Positions 26,069 to 37,095 are shown, numbered from the stretch's first letter. The stretch is 64,000 nucleotides of DNA from Holothuria scabra (GCA_037179385.1 CM074185.1:7931371-7995370); one strand, 5' to 3'. Notes: a model not told the origin generated them from the letters alone. Numbers and translations are program-made.

Positions 26069-27480
26069 TATCCGACACCCTGTTCTTGACTGTCCCTGAA
26101 CTTCGGAGAACATGGGAACTCCTCCTGCAGTGTCGAACACTTTCAGGTATTAGTTATCACGGGTATACGTCACGCTATGCATGTCGACCTATAACCTCCC
26201 CACGTACCGTGTCTTGCTTTCGCCGCTTACTTCGTTTAATTTTCATAATAAGTCTAAAGAATATTGTACTAGCCATTTATCCCTCCCTGGTACATGTTTT
26301 GCTTAAAATCAGTCATTGGGCTACTGATATTTCCTTATTTTCATTCCCTGGGAAGAGACCTCCCACATCTTGTGTGCTGCTCGTTTTCCATGGACCATCG
26401 GCGGAGTGGTGTGAGATTTGGGTTCAAGAACAAGTTCGCGAACGTGTTCTTTATTGTTCAACTCGTTTAGGAACACTGTTCTCTGTTCCCGAACAGGGAG
26501 TCGAATACAGCCTTAGTGGACGAAGCTTCCTTGGGAAGCACAACTCCTTCGGAGTGCTTTCGCCAGACGGCTCTTCGCCAGAGAGTCGGCAGGACTTTAG
26601 AGAAAGCACCTGATAATCGGGTTGTCAAAATTGTTCTGTGCCGTTGGAAAATAATGATTGTCGACAAAAACAGTGCATAGATTTGCTAACGAGAATTTCC
26701 CCCAAAAAGACTTGAGCTGAAATCGTCGTTACTGCAAAGGAGTTGAATTGTTATATTAAATGTCGTTCGAAGTGGTTAAATTACCGCAGCTAGTTTCTGA
26801 GTTTTGAGCAAAAATATGGCCAAAGGTATACCACATTTTCTGTCAGATTCCACGTTCAACTCTTCAGGTTATCAATAACAGAAATATGGACCGATGCAAC
26901 AAAATTTTTCTCAAAATTTAATGCATGGAATACATTATTTTGAAATAGGATTATTGCTTGAAACATTTCGAAGTCAGTTGCTCGATGTTCAGATATAACA
27001 ACTTGTGGCGAAGCGTTTGTGGAATGTCAGAATGTGTATCTCCCTCCCCTTTTTCTTTCTTCCAAACCATGGAAGAGGACCACATGTCACATTTACAACG
27101 CTCGAAAACTTGGTCAGTGAAACACTTTGAAAAACATTAAAAAATTCACTCGTTAGAACACTTACAGCTATAAAGGTCATTCCAAACGAATGGAAATTCA
27201 AGAAGTGTGACATTCAGTCCAAAAGAGGACGGATTTACTCTTGCGGAGTGCCTATGTGCAGCCTGAGGGACCACTCTTGAAAAGGAGTGATCTCAGTAGG
27301 CGCTCGTTATAGCATGACTTTTCACTCTTTTTACATGGAGTGAATTTCATTCTTTTTGGGGTAAATTCCAAAAAAACTCAAAAGGAGTGAATCCACACTT
27401 TTCACTCTATTAGAGAGCGAAGTATTTCAATCCTTTTTCCTTAGAGTGTAAATGACGAAAGCCGGTCCTTCTCCAATTAA
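26069..27480. other. Non-coding; dispersed repeats
   Basis: A 175-codon frame (26086-26613) has no recognisable domain. Its end runs into a dispersed sequence with GGCTCTTCGCCAGAGAGTCG (about 26565-26590) also seen near 3845, 16010, 16550 and 57180. Between 27180 and 27450 short AAGGAGTGA and TTCACTCTTT motifs recur in both orientations, as in a decayed MITE. Confidence 0.4.
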
Positions 27481-27507
27481 GAGAGAGAGAGAGGGGGGGG
27501 GGGGGGT
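27481..27507 (+). repeat. GA microsatellite and G run
   Basis: A short GA repeat runs into a G run, about 75 bp before the TRAF exon acceptor, inside the presumed intron. Confidence 0.7.
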
Positions 27508-27561
27508 GTTCCAACTGCAATGCACCGTCCTTCAATGTTATTAACTTCAGTTTCAGCTTCA

Positions 27562-27583
27562 GTTTTCCCAATTGCTGTTTCAG
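27562..27583 (+). promoter_or_regulatory. 3' splice acceptor of the TRAF terminal exon
   Basis: TTTTCCCAATTGCTGTTTCAG is a strong polypyrimidine tract plus AG directly before the coiled-coil coding sequence. The exon begins at 27584 in phase 1. The frame is open further upstream to 27520, but that part translates the pyrimidine tract, so I place the start at the acceptor rather than at an ATG. Confidence 0.65.
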
Positions 27584-28359
27584 AGATTACAACACTCGAG
27601 TTCAGAGTTCAGCAGTTCAGCTTTCAAGACTTGTCTTCAATCGTAGAGCGGAACAGCCGGGCTTTGGCGTCAGAACACGAGAGGTCAAAGATTTTTCGGG
27701 AAGCCCTTGCGAGATTGCTTGACATGTACAAGAAATTGGAGGAAGAAAACAAAACTTTGACCTCTGATCGCGCCCATTTTATGGAATTGTTGCGAACGAA
27801 AGAAGTCACCCTTCATCAATTACAAGGGCGCATATCTGTGTTAGATACGACTGCAGCCCATCTTCAAATGAAGGTGGACCAACTCGAGAGAACTTCCTAC
27901 AGCAGTGTCCTGTTTGTCGAGATAGCAAACTACAGTCAAAAGAAAGCCGAAGCTATAACTGGTAACCCTTCATTTTACTCCGACGATTTTTACACCGATC
28001 GCCATGGTTACAGAATGTGCGCACGCATTTATGTCAATGGGGACGGTGTAGGAAAAGGGTCCCACTTATCGATTTTCTTTGCGCTGAAGAAAGGACGTTA
28101 TGACAATTACCTGTCATGGCCCTTTCAACGACGTGTGACCTTTACCCTCCTTAATCAGGCTGGGAATGACCACTTGAGCGATGCCTTCAGACCTGACCCT
28201 ACTAGCTCATCTTTTCAAAAACCAGTCAAAGAGATGAATATTGCGTCTGGTTGCCCTATGTTTGTGGCTCACAAAGTGATCGAAAATCCTACGGAAGGGT
28301 TTTTGAGGAATAATAAGATATGCCTACGAGTGAAAGTAGACCCTCCCAAATCGAACTAA
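27584..28359 (+). CDS. TRAF-family adaptor, terminal exon (coiled coil + MATH/TRAF-C domain)
   Basis: TRAF proteins are cytoplasmic trimeric adaptors that bind TNF-receptor-family and IL-1/Toll-pathway tails and pass signals to kinases. Numbering from the open frame at 27520, residues about 45-125 form a coiled coil (TRAF-N) and 127-275 a complete MATH/TRAF-C domain. Visible MATH signatures are RHGYRMC, YVNGDG, SHLSIFF, SSSFQKPV and MNIASGCPMF. Human TRAF2 receptor-pocket residues R393, Y395, D399, F410, F447, S453-455 and S467 correspond at one constant offset to R169, Y171, D175, F186, F223, S229-231 and S243. This points to the TRAF1/2/3/5 class rather than TRAF6. The frame is clean to a TAA with a poly(A) signal after it. 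RING and TRAF-type zinc-finger exons, usual in the family, were not found in the window; a distant 5' part is more likely than a truncated gene, but both remain possible. Confidence 0.9.
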
Positions 28360-28420
28360 TTGTCGACCCTTTAGGCTTTTATTCATAATCCCAAACTTTA
28401 AATTTTATGCAAAATCACCT

Positions 28421-28426
28421 AATAAA
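28421..28426 (+). terminator. Poly(A) signal of the TRAF gene
   Basis: AATAAA, 62 bp after the TAA stop, consistent with a short 3' UTR for this terminal exon. Confidence 0.7.
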
Positions 28427-28854
28427 GACAAATATTCTTCCTGTTGACAGCAGGAACCGTGGACACGGAGAGGGGGGTAAGGGGCCTTTTGCTTCCGCTC
28501 TTGTTGGATATTTTGGGACTCTTTGAGGTGGGGACTTGGGTTTTTGTTTTCTTGAACAGAACGTATTGGACTGCTTAAATACTGAGAGCACTCACTTCAG
28601 GCTTCGCTCCGCGGACACCGAACAGTCGAAGTTTTCATTTAAAATAGTACAATTCGAAGACAGAAGCACACTGCATGAACTGCACTGAATTTAACAATAT
28701 TGTGGGGTTAAAAAGTCATTTGAGGTCACAGAAGTAAAGCTGCGAAAACCTCATTAAACGTAGTAGGTTAACACAAGGAGTTAATCGCTTCGTCAGCAAG
28801 ATGCCTTTAAGAGCCATGTTTGGTATGTGGATGCAGTATAATTAAGGGGCTAGT
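28427..28854. other. No recognised gene
   Basis: Non-coding sequence 3' of the TRAF exon. Confidence 0.4.
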
Positions 28855-29017
28855 TAGATGAGGTTTTATGGCTCAGTTTCTAACCAATTGGTTTAATTCG
28901 TACCTGGCTTTCCTTACTCCATTTCTTATCCTGAGCACTACGCATATTTGGGCCAAGACTAAACTCTAGACCTCCAGATTGCAAGTCGGATGGTCCAACC
29001 ACTTGACCATGTAGTCG
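28855..29017 (-). repeat. tRNA-headed SINE-like sequence
   Basis: On the minus strand, 29009-28999 reads TGGTCAAGTGG, a good RNA polymerase III A box. It is followed at tRNA-like spacing by an anticodon-like arm (CCGACTTGCAATCTGG) and a degenerate B box (AGAGTTTAGTC). The body downstream on that strand contains ACCAATTGGTTAGAAACTG and CATCTAACTAG, which recurs near 7150, 33690 and 34110. This fits an old tRNA-derived SINE. Confidence 0.4.
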
Positions 29018-29744
29018 GTTCAGTATGGTTAAGAAGAGAACCCTATTGTTAAGGGAGATGTACTATGTTATATGGTCTCACCAGCCGTCAGCTATCCAAG
29101 AATATTAAGAATACATCTTAATCTGGGTTCATCATAGACCAAAAGGAAAAAATATCTCCAGTTTTCAATGCAGCAATGAGCCGCTAAGCCTTTGAGCTTT
29201 CTGGTGATATTTGGTTGGTAGATTCGCTATGTTGAGAGGAAGGACCTTTTTGGTGCAGATCAAACGTCATCATATGTCATTAAAGGGCAAAGGTCATCTA
29301 AGGTCCCCATTTGTCAAAAACCTTGTTAATAAGATACCTTCAGGTAGGAAACTTGGATAAATTTACGTTAAGTACGAGAACGCCTTATAGTTGATAATGG
29401 AACCTTCTTGCTTTTGGCGAGGTCAAAGGTCATGTGGTGTCTTCTTATTCCAAAGTCCCCTCGATCCTCTGAAAAAGGGCCGTTCGGGGAAACCAAAACT
29501 TGAACTGCTTTCAGAAGAGGCTATTACGTCCACTAAAGGACAATACGTGACCGCCTCACCGGGCCCTCAGACCATTTACATCATTGTTCCGTTACGTATG
29601 GCTCCATTATAGACTGGATGAAAAGAACAGATACTACACATGATATTAGCCAAAAGGTCATGTGGTGTCACGAACCATCAAAAAGCAAAGTTTTCTACGA
29701 ATTTCTAAGATCATAATGTTGAGTCACCAGAGGTCAACAAAATA
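29018..29744. other. No recognised gene
   Basis: Non-coding. AAAGGTCATGTGGTGTC recurs at about 29405 and 29652, a hint of an internal direct repeat. Frames have no domain. Confidence 0.4.
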
Positions 29745-30038
29745 AACTTTCCCAAATTGTCCTTTCTTGTTTATCAGATCACCCTACACAATGCCAATTC
29801 TCCCTGCACTCTACTTATTTCTAGTCCCTCATCTTCACTCAGACACAACTCCAGTTGGTTGCTTGCTTCAGGACAAAGCCTGGTGAGTTTAGGATATAAC
29901 TGTAATTCTCGGCACACGCTGTGTAATATGAGCTTCTCTGCATTTTCGAGTTTGACGTCAATCAAAGAGCATAGTGCCAATTGAGAATTTCTGTAGACTA
30001 CTTGTGAAATTTTAGTTTGAGGCCACTACTGACCGCCT
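29745..30038 (+). mobile_element. Kolobok-like MITE, copy 2 (degenerate left end)
   Basis: Interior matches 17278-17573 and the reverse complement of 34286-34583: CCAATTCTCCCTGC, GACGTCAATCAAAGAGC and GCCAATTGAGAATTT landmarks in the same order. The right end is followed by TTAA at 30039-30042. The left TTAA and tip have decayed, so the start is approximate. Confidence 0.6.
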
Positions 30039-30042
30039 TTAA

Positions 30043-31926
30043 AGCAGGTTGAAGGTGCAGCCTGAGTTTCTGCACAGTTTACGAGATCGATTGGCAACAT
30101 TTCGGACCTAGCTTGATGTTTGTGCAAAGTACATATTAGTCGAAATTCGTCAAGCTGGGTGGAATAAAGAAATGTGGTGATTTGAAAGGGGTTTCGTCTT
30201 CATCACTTGGTCTTCATATTGTTATATTCTTTAATCATTTTAGATATAAATCGTACTTTTTGTCGCTGAAATAGGAGCTATACGATAGTTTCAAATCTTC
30301 AAACCAACAACGTACCGAATGCTGCTTCTTCTGCACTAAGTTTATGTGACCTGATGAGATCTTATTCCAAAGAAAGTCAATGGGTATTTCTAAAAGTGGT
30401 GACGGGACAGCAAAGACTTTGTCTTGATTCCACCATTTCACAACAGGCGAAGTGTACTGCCATGCTTGCATATAAATGTTCTTACTGCAAACAAAGTTTC
30501 AATTTCGATTTATCCATGCAAAGGGAATCTCGTTAGGTTAAATTTCCCACATGGGTGCATCTCCCGTCTGCTGGCATCTTAATTTTAAACAACCTCAAAA
30601 CTTTGTAGGATTTCACCAGGCACCCTTTTTGGTTTCCCGAAATGGAAAACCTATGGACTCATGCAGACAAGACTTTTGCAAAACATGTGTAGGATCGTGC
30701 ATTTTGGTGTTGGTGTATACTATGGCTCATTGACTTTCTTATCATTGGTGCACAAGTACTACGTGACTACATAATTGTTCACTGTCTGAAGCCAATTACC
30801 AACCTTATCGAAAATTGGTTTTGATGACTCAGCCAGACGAGACCCTTTATAACGTGGGCAATTGTGTGCTTTGTTTCTACAAAATAGTATTGCTTGCAAC
30901 TAAAGAAAAAAACCCCGAACATTTTTTTATTCTGTTTGATTCGTTTCCTACATTTTATGATAACAGATTTATACTCCATAGTCTGATAGTTCAAAGTTTG
31001 AGGAACAGCAACTTTTGACGAGAGAAATATTTTTAGCTCCTTTAAAATCTTCCTAATCTTCATTGGGCATTGAGTTACGTAATAGGTACCTATCGAGTTT
31101 CAAATAAGATTTAGAACGTATGAAGGACGAAAGAAAGCTTACAGAAGAAAGGCATATTCGTTAGCACTTTGGGGAAGGCATCATTCCTTCAGGGCGGCGG
31201 CCTTTGGTGGCTTCTAACCGGGGTTTCGTTAAAAAAAAAAAATCCACACCGTGTCCTTCAAATCCTGTCGCAATTCCTTTTCCTAACTCAAGATATCTCA
31301 TTTTAAAGACTGATTATTATTTTTTATAAAAATACCGCTTTACAAGCCCCAAAAGTAATGTAATGTGGGTACATTGTCCCTGATTTTTTTTCTTACTAAG
31401 TTAAGGTCCTTTTGCCCTTAAAGTTTTATACTGTAGGACTGTCTTTATACCTTTGCCTGTAAATCAAGCATTACCCTTAACCTTACGTAGAGTACAACCA
31501 CCACTGTTGGTTAATATTTCCTGCAGCGGCATCAGAATTATAAATGAATTGAATGTAATGACAAATTAATGAGCCGCGATAACATCACAGATTTACATGA
31601 TGCACCAAATGAAAAGAAAAAAGTTGCATTACTTTATAAATTTGTATCTTCCGAACGCTATATGCTATTGTGCCTCCTAAAAACGGAAAAATTTTCTGCA
31701 CATGTTGAAGTTCATAAATTTTTTCTCCGGATTATGCCTTTAATCATCATTTCGGGAAACGTTTCGCAATTCAGTTTTGATTATATATTGTAACCAATAA
31801 TCCGCCATCCTTATCAGATTTCGCAAAATTCGAAATGCCACAAAATTTAGAGTAGTTAGAGTCGATATTTGTTAATTTGTTTGCTTTGAGGGTAATGCAA
31901 GCACGACTTACTTTGCACATAATTGG
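30043..31926. other. No recognised gene
   Basis: AT-rich non-coding stretch. A frame ending at 30536 contains a CSYCKQSF fragment resembling half a C2H2 finger but lacks the histidines. Nothing else is recognisable. Confidence 0.4.
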
Positions 31927-32274
31927 AAATCCTCCGAAATGCACCTTCTTCCTTTCTTGTGGATTTCAACCTCTCAAAGAGAAAGGAGGTGATGCATGGG
32001 TCATCGAACAGGTATAGCAGAATCAGCAGAAAAACTGAGTTGGGGTTAGTGATTTTGTCTGTTCGGTTTAAAACTATTTTAGCTCAAATTTTGATGCGGA
32101 AAATCCTCCGAAATGCACCTTCTTCCTTTCTTGTGGATTTCAACCTCTCAAAGAGAAAGGAAGTGATGCATGGGTCATCGAACAGGTATAGCAGAATCAG
32201 CAGAAAAACTGAGTTGGGGTTAGTGATTTTGTCTGTTCGGTTTAAAACTATTTTAGCTCAAATTTTGATGCGGA
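31927..32274. repeat. Two near-identical 174-bp tandem units
   Basis: Units 31927-32100 and 32101-32274 differ at one base that I can see (GGAGGTG versus GGAAGTG near 31985 and 32159). The period is a multiple of 3, so a frame stays open through both (31923-32294), but the 58-residue unit has no recognisable domain. The near identity indicates a very recent duplication or an assembly duplication. Confidence 0.85.
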
Positions 32275-33190
32275 AAATTATAATTTCTTTCTAAATTGAA
32301 CAAAGAATAGACCTAACATTCGGACGAAAAACCTTTTCAACATTCAAAATGTTTCGTCAAAGTTGAGGGAACCCTTTCCCTATGGGACAGTGTAATAACC
32401 TGTACAACAAAAAAAAAATGGTGTTATTCAAGTTACTCCAGTTTTCATCCGAGTTACTCCAGTCTTAGAAAACTACTTTTTGTCGTTTTACACTGGGACT
32501 AATCACGCCGGTGAACAATGCCAGTGGCCCTAACGCGGGTCCCTTGACCACGCAGATAACAACTCGCATTTCATTTCGAGATGCAGATGACACCCAACCC
32601 CCCTCCCCCATCCCGACGAAACTTATCCCTCTTGCACAGGCTGGATTCTCACCTTCATGGTCACGTCCGTTTTTCGCCACATTTTAAAGTCGACAATAAT
32701 TGATCTAGTTTATATTCTATATGGTTATAATCATCGTGGTAACTGGACACAGAGTTACACCCTGCATAATCATGAGTGAACTGTTAAGAAATGTTGATGT
32801 TAATTTTTCATCGTCTTTTTCTTTATGTTTTCTTCGTTTTTCAGGTTCTTTTATTTCTCTCTTTCACATTCTAGTATGAAGGCGGTCATTATATTTTGTG
32901 TTTTGTCAGGCCTCGATTTGAGCTTTTAATGTAATAATGGGCTACTTTGTGAAGATAAAGATTCCTGGTAGGTTCCAGTCCTATCAGGCCTCTCGAGCTG
33001 ATGTATTTTAAGGATGTTGGACCAATCGAACTCGTTATTTAAAAGATGCCAGCGTTGCGATGATGTGCGCATGTGGGTAATTTAAAAATGATCTTCTCCC
33101 AACTAAGTGTTTTTTCTTCGCTATAAGGTTGTGAGGGAAGAGAACGTCAACTGCTGCGTGCACAGCGCGCCGAAGTTTTCATGGTAAATC
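32275..33190. other. No recognised gene
   Basis: Non-coding; short frames without domains. Confidence 0.4.
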
Positions 33191-33194
33191 CCTA

Positions 33195-33485
33195 GCAAAT
33201 CGTAATAACGTATTGACAGTTCGTAATAACGAATTGATAGTTCGTAAAAACGAATTAATAATTCGTTAGAACGAATTAATAATTCGTGAGAACGAATTAA
33301 TAATTCGTTAGAACGAATTAATAATTCGTTAGAACGAATTAATAATTCGTTAGAACGAATTAATAATTCGTTAGAACGAATTAATAATTCGTTAGAACGA
33401 ATTAATAATTCGTTAGAACGAATTAATGATTCGTTAGAACGAATTAATAATTGGTTAGAACGAATAGATAATTTGTGGGAACGAA
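33195..33485. repeat. 21-bp palindromic satellite, about 13 units
   Basis: Unit TTCGTTAGAACGAATTAATAA, with degenerate units at both ends and near-identical ones in the middle. Each unit contains AATTCGTT-AG-AACGAATT, a perfect inverted repeat, and neighbouring units make a second palindrome, GAATTA-A-TAATTC. The array can therefore extrude many hairpins. The minus-strand frame with a repeated LIRSNEL heptad exists only because the period is a multiple of 3. Confidence 0.9.
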
Positions 33486-34281
33486 GGCGGGCCCTTGGAT
33501 CCCACCCGTTAAGCCTCGCGCTTCGCACTCGGTGGCGCCTCCGGCGCCATGGGTGGAGTCTAGCAGTCCCCGTCGGTAAAATCGTTGTGCCCCCCCCCCA
33601 ATGCCCCCTAGAATGGAAAGTCTGGTGATGCCACTGGTGACCAGTGTGCCACAACTGGGAAAAGTCCGTGGCCGGCTCGACTTAAACCAATTGGTTGGAA
33701 ACTGGGCCGTAAAACTCTATCTTACTGTCTCACTGACTATTGCGAGCTTGTTCCAAGTGAAAGGTAGCCAATGTTGTGCCCGTTAACATGTTTTGCGGAT
33801 TAAAAGGCCACGAAAATGACAAACAAGTATTTTTACAATGTATGCTATCTGCACATTATGTTTGGTAAAATCTTTTTTCACAATAGCAGCCAAACGGTTG
33901 GTAATGACAATGAAATGCTGGTCAAAGCCCCGCAAAGATGGTATGAACTGAAAAAATGTAAACCCAAATATTTTCCCTCGTTAGATATCTTTAAAAACGG
34001 AACCTGTCATTGTGCTTGGTGCTTAACATAGGCAATGGAGTAGGGAAAACAAATCAGTGAGCCACAGCTGGAAAAGTGCGTTGGCCGGCTCGACTTGAAC
34101 CAATAAGTTGGAAACTGGCCGAAGAAAACTCAATCTAACCTAATCTCGTTGGATATCTTGATCTAATAATTATTACGTGAGGTACAAAAGGAGTGCAAAT
34201 GGCTAGTCAGACTAGAGAGCGAAAACAGTTTTGTTGCCAATTTTTCAAACACACAAGTTAGACCCAGCTAGGGATCAAAGT
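33486..34281. other. Non-coding; hAT-like end and two family-K repeats
   Basis: A palindromic GGCGCCTCCGGCGCC patch (about 33533), a C run (about 33590-33600) and a hAT-like end GATGCCACTG at 33636 lie next to the satellite. Family-K copies (GGCCGGCTCGACTTRAACCAAT then GTTGGAAACTGG) occur at about 33645-33735 and 34055-34150. Confidence 0.45.
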
Positions 34282-34285
34282 TTAA

Positions 34286-34583
34286 AGGACGAAACCTCTC
34301 ACCCCAAACTACAATTTTGGTACGGGGGTACCGAAAATTCTCATTTGTCTCAGCTCTTTGATTGACAGCTAATTCAAACAATGCAGAGTACCAAAGCTTA
34401 TATTACACAACATGAACGGTACTGAGAGTGATTTGATTACATAAATTGAGTTTTTCTTTACTCACCTTGAAGCAATAAACTGAGATTGTATCTGGATGCG
34501 AATGAATTTCATACAATTGTGGGAGGGGCTTAAGTAAGAAGGCTAGGAGAATTGGTACTGTGTGGGGTGAGAGAACTGGACCT
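34286..34583 (-). mobile_element. Kolobok-like MITE, copy 3 (best ends, 298 bp)
   Basis: Flanked by TTAA at 34282-34285 and 34584-34587. The tips are AGGAC on one strand and AGGTC on the other, followed by an identical CTCTCACCCCA inside both ends. TTAA duplications with RGGW tips fit the Kolobok superfamily better than piggyBac, which usually starts CCY. No coding capacity. It is oriented opposite to the copies at 17278 and 29745. Confidence 0.72.
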
Positions 34584-34636
34584 TTAATATTAATGAATGT
34601 GCTGAGACAAAGAAAGAAACGTCAAATGTTATCATA

Positions 34637-34786
34637 CATGGGCGGTGCCAGGGTTTTTGATGGGTGGGGGAACGGATGCATGAGTTGAGTGCTCATGTTC
34701 TTCTTTGCGTCAATTCTTTCCCCCTTCTCCCTTCACATTTTCTTGCCAATAAAGCCGTAGCCTGCCACCCCCTGACGCCGCCTCTG
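34637..34786 (+). mobile_element. Short hAT-like MITE (about 150 bp)
   Basis: The left end CATGGGCGGTGCCAGGG and the right end on the minus strand CAGAGGCGGCGTCAGGGGG are partial inverted partners with hAT-like tips. The flanking 8-mers do not clearly match, so this is tentative. Confidence 0.4.
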
Positions 34787-35589
34787 TGACCATGTACACT
34801 TCCAATAATTACGTCATGCCTTAGTGATCCCTTGCTAGCAATGTTACTAGCAATTTCAGAAATACATCACAGATTGCAAAATATCCTTTAGTATAAAACC
34901 TGAGGCTACACTTTTGAATTCGCTACACCCCGACTGTATTCAAGTAACGAATCGTAAATTGAGGTTCTATGCAGTATTTCAGTTTACATTTATTCTTTGA
35001 TTAGACATGATTATGAAATAATTGTTGCAATGATGTTATATTTATCTGTGTGGCTTTTATGTATAACATTGTGCACTACGCAGCTACTGTATGAGAAATA
35101 TACCTACACGTTGGTCTTCATCACCAGTTCTGTTTCTGAGTAGTTTGTTATGCTTGTTTCATAGGGTTTCTCAGGCGTGGCTCAAAGGGGATCTTTTACA
35201 GCCTTTTACAGCCCTCCATTTTTCGCCACATCAACAATTAACCATACGGGGAATTAGCAGTGCAACTCCCTCACACCCCTGTTTTCCCTTAGGTCAGCCC
35301 ACTTCGCTGCCTGCTGGCAGCGGCTGGACCCTCCTCCCCTGAAAAGGGAAAATGTTCACTGTATTTCATGGCAATGAATTTTGTATTTTCAGGGCAAGGG
35401 GAAATTTCAATGGGCACTGCAACAAGCAGCGGTGTTTGCCAATGTGGCACACACCCTCCGTCTCCTGCGAAATGTCTTCCCGTACACCTATGCCCGTTGC
35501 CTCTTAATTGGTTAAAATATGTTGCCTGGCAGTGTTATATGCGAGTAGTCACAGTACTAGTGCTATGGCCACTAATGGATCTAGCGCGA
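34787..35589. other. Non-coding; one weak candidate exon
   Basis: At 35393-35510 an open stretch of about 39 codons follows a good acceptor (TGTATTTTCAG) and ends at a weak donor (G/GTTAAA). It contains WALQQAAVFANVAHTLRLL. I do not recognise the family and cannot support it as a gene. The rest shows nothing. Confidence 0.3.
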
Positions 35590-36055
35590 AGTCACCAATC
35601 TGAAGCTATTCTCGGATTCGTCCTCGGATTCGAATGTCGGAAGGTAAAGATCTATTCAAAATACTGACATGGAAAAGACAAATGAATACCACAAAAAAAA
35701 AGAAAAAAAAGAAAAAAAAAAAGAAATCAAGGAGAAAGGGAAAAAAATATCGGAGAAAGGTACAGATGAAAGCAAAAAATAAGAGCAAGGATGAATCCGA
35801 GGATGAATAATGTGATGAATCCGAGGATGAATGCTGTGATGAATCCGAGGACGAATCCGAGGATGAATCCGACGATGAATCCCAGGATGAATCCGAGGAA
35901 GAATGCCATGACGAATCCCATCACGAATCCGAGGATTAATCCGAGGACGAATCCGAGGACGAATCCGAGGATGAATCCCAGGATGAATCCGAGGACGAAT
36001 CCGAGGACGAATCCAAGGACGAATCCTGTGATAGCTTCAGATTGGTCGCGAAGTC
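35590..36055. mobile_element. Inverted-repeat element carrying a GAATCCGAGGAY minisatellite
   Basis: The left end contains CCAATCTGAAGCTAT followed by GGATTCGTCCTCGGATTCG. The right end, on the minus strand, has the same CCAATCTGAAGCTAT and GGATTCGTCC (35596-35640 versus about 36050-36005). The interior holds an A-rich tract and a 12-bp array of GAATCCGAGGAY units (about 35790-36030). One frame reads as repeated ESED, but in-frame stops interrupt it. Confidence 0.6.
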
Positions 36056-36964
36056 CCAGTGTTTAAGTACTACCTCGGAGGTAGCACTTCCATTTTCCAA
36101 GCAAAGCACCAAAATCGGCTATAATTAATTACACTGACTCTTAAGCACTGTGGGTAAATCACTGGCCGTGGGCTCCGGTATATACATGATGCGCACATCC
36201 TCCAAATCGTCGGGATTATGTGCCGAGCATGGTTTGTATATCCCACGGTGTGCCACAATTCCATGCGGGAACGAATTACCGAAATCACTCAACTAATTAC
36301 CTACGGACCCAAGCCATGGATATATTGCTGATCCAAACTATTGTCAAAAGTTAACAACTGATAGTCAGATTTGATCTAAATTTGTAACTTTTGACCTTAG
36401 TCTAGTATGTCAAAATTTTGACCATAGGTTGGGTAGATGCAAAATTGTAGACCAAATCAATGGTAAAATTGACCATTTTGTTTTTACATGGTACGGAATT
36501 TGTATACCTTTCTCATTTATAGGAAATTCTCAGTTGACTCAGTTCAGCTATTTTTGGAAATTTGAGGTTACTTCGAAATTTACACGCTATCGTGATACGT
36601 CCATTGAGTTCATTCGAAAAAAGAGTTTTACTGTGACATTTTAAAGGGTTTTATTTTCGTTATTGAGATAATAAAGTATTAGACACAAAAGGCAATTATG
36701 AGCGCGAAGAAATTTTTGCTTCAAAATATCATCGATCCATTGTTAATGTTGTATTACAGTGGTATGTTTTATTCGGTGAAGCATTATCGGTTAAAACTCC
36801 CCCCCGATGAATATTCATTATCAGTGTTTTTTGAGCAAGGACTCGCTTCCTACATATCTGTCACTCATGATTATGGGCTTAGCAAGATGGCTTCTAGTAA
36901 TACTTTTTTGTGTGTGACAGGTCCACTGGTCACGGTGTAATTAAGCAGGTTGTCTCTGAAGAAA
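36056..36964. other. No recognised gene
   Basis: Non-coding; frames of 60-80 codons have no recognisable domain. Confidence 0.4.
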
Positions 36965-37095
36965 AAAAAAGGGGGGCATGCAGTATATTGAGTGATCAAT
37001 GGCCTTGGGGAGGGGAGAATTTTAAAATTTTTGGCCTTTTCCAAGGAGCCTCGATGCAAAATGGTGAAAGATTTTCGACTTTGACATGAATTGTC
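36965..37095 (-). repeat. Fragment of the 50.8/52.9-kb hAT-type element family
   Basis: On the minus strand this matches the segment near 52405-52500: GTCAAAGTCGAAAATCTTGC..CACCATTTTGCATC, GGCTCC and ACTGCATGCCCC in order. Both ends are missing. Confidence 0.55.

Noticed and set aside
26086..26613. 175-codon plus-strand frame
   Set aside because: No recognisable domain, no protein-like periodicity that I can see, and its 3' part is a dispersed repeat.
30354..30536. C2H2 zinc-finger fragment (CSYCKQSF)
   Set aside because: The two histidines are absent and the frame ends at once; one partial match is not enough.
33195..33485. CRISPR-like array
   Set aside because: Units are contiguous with no unique spacers; eukaryotic palindromic satellite.
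33121..33654. 177-codon minus-strand frame with repeated LIRSNEL
   Set aside because: It is a translation of the 21-bp satellite, whose period is a multiple of 3; flanks are repeat ends.
35791..36066. Acidic ESED-repeat protein
   Set aside because: The frame has in-frame stops, and the array lies inside an inverted-repeat element.
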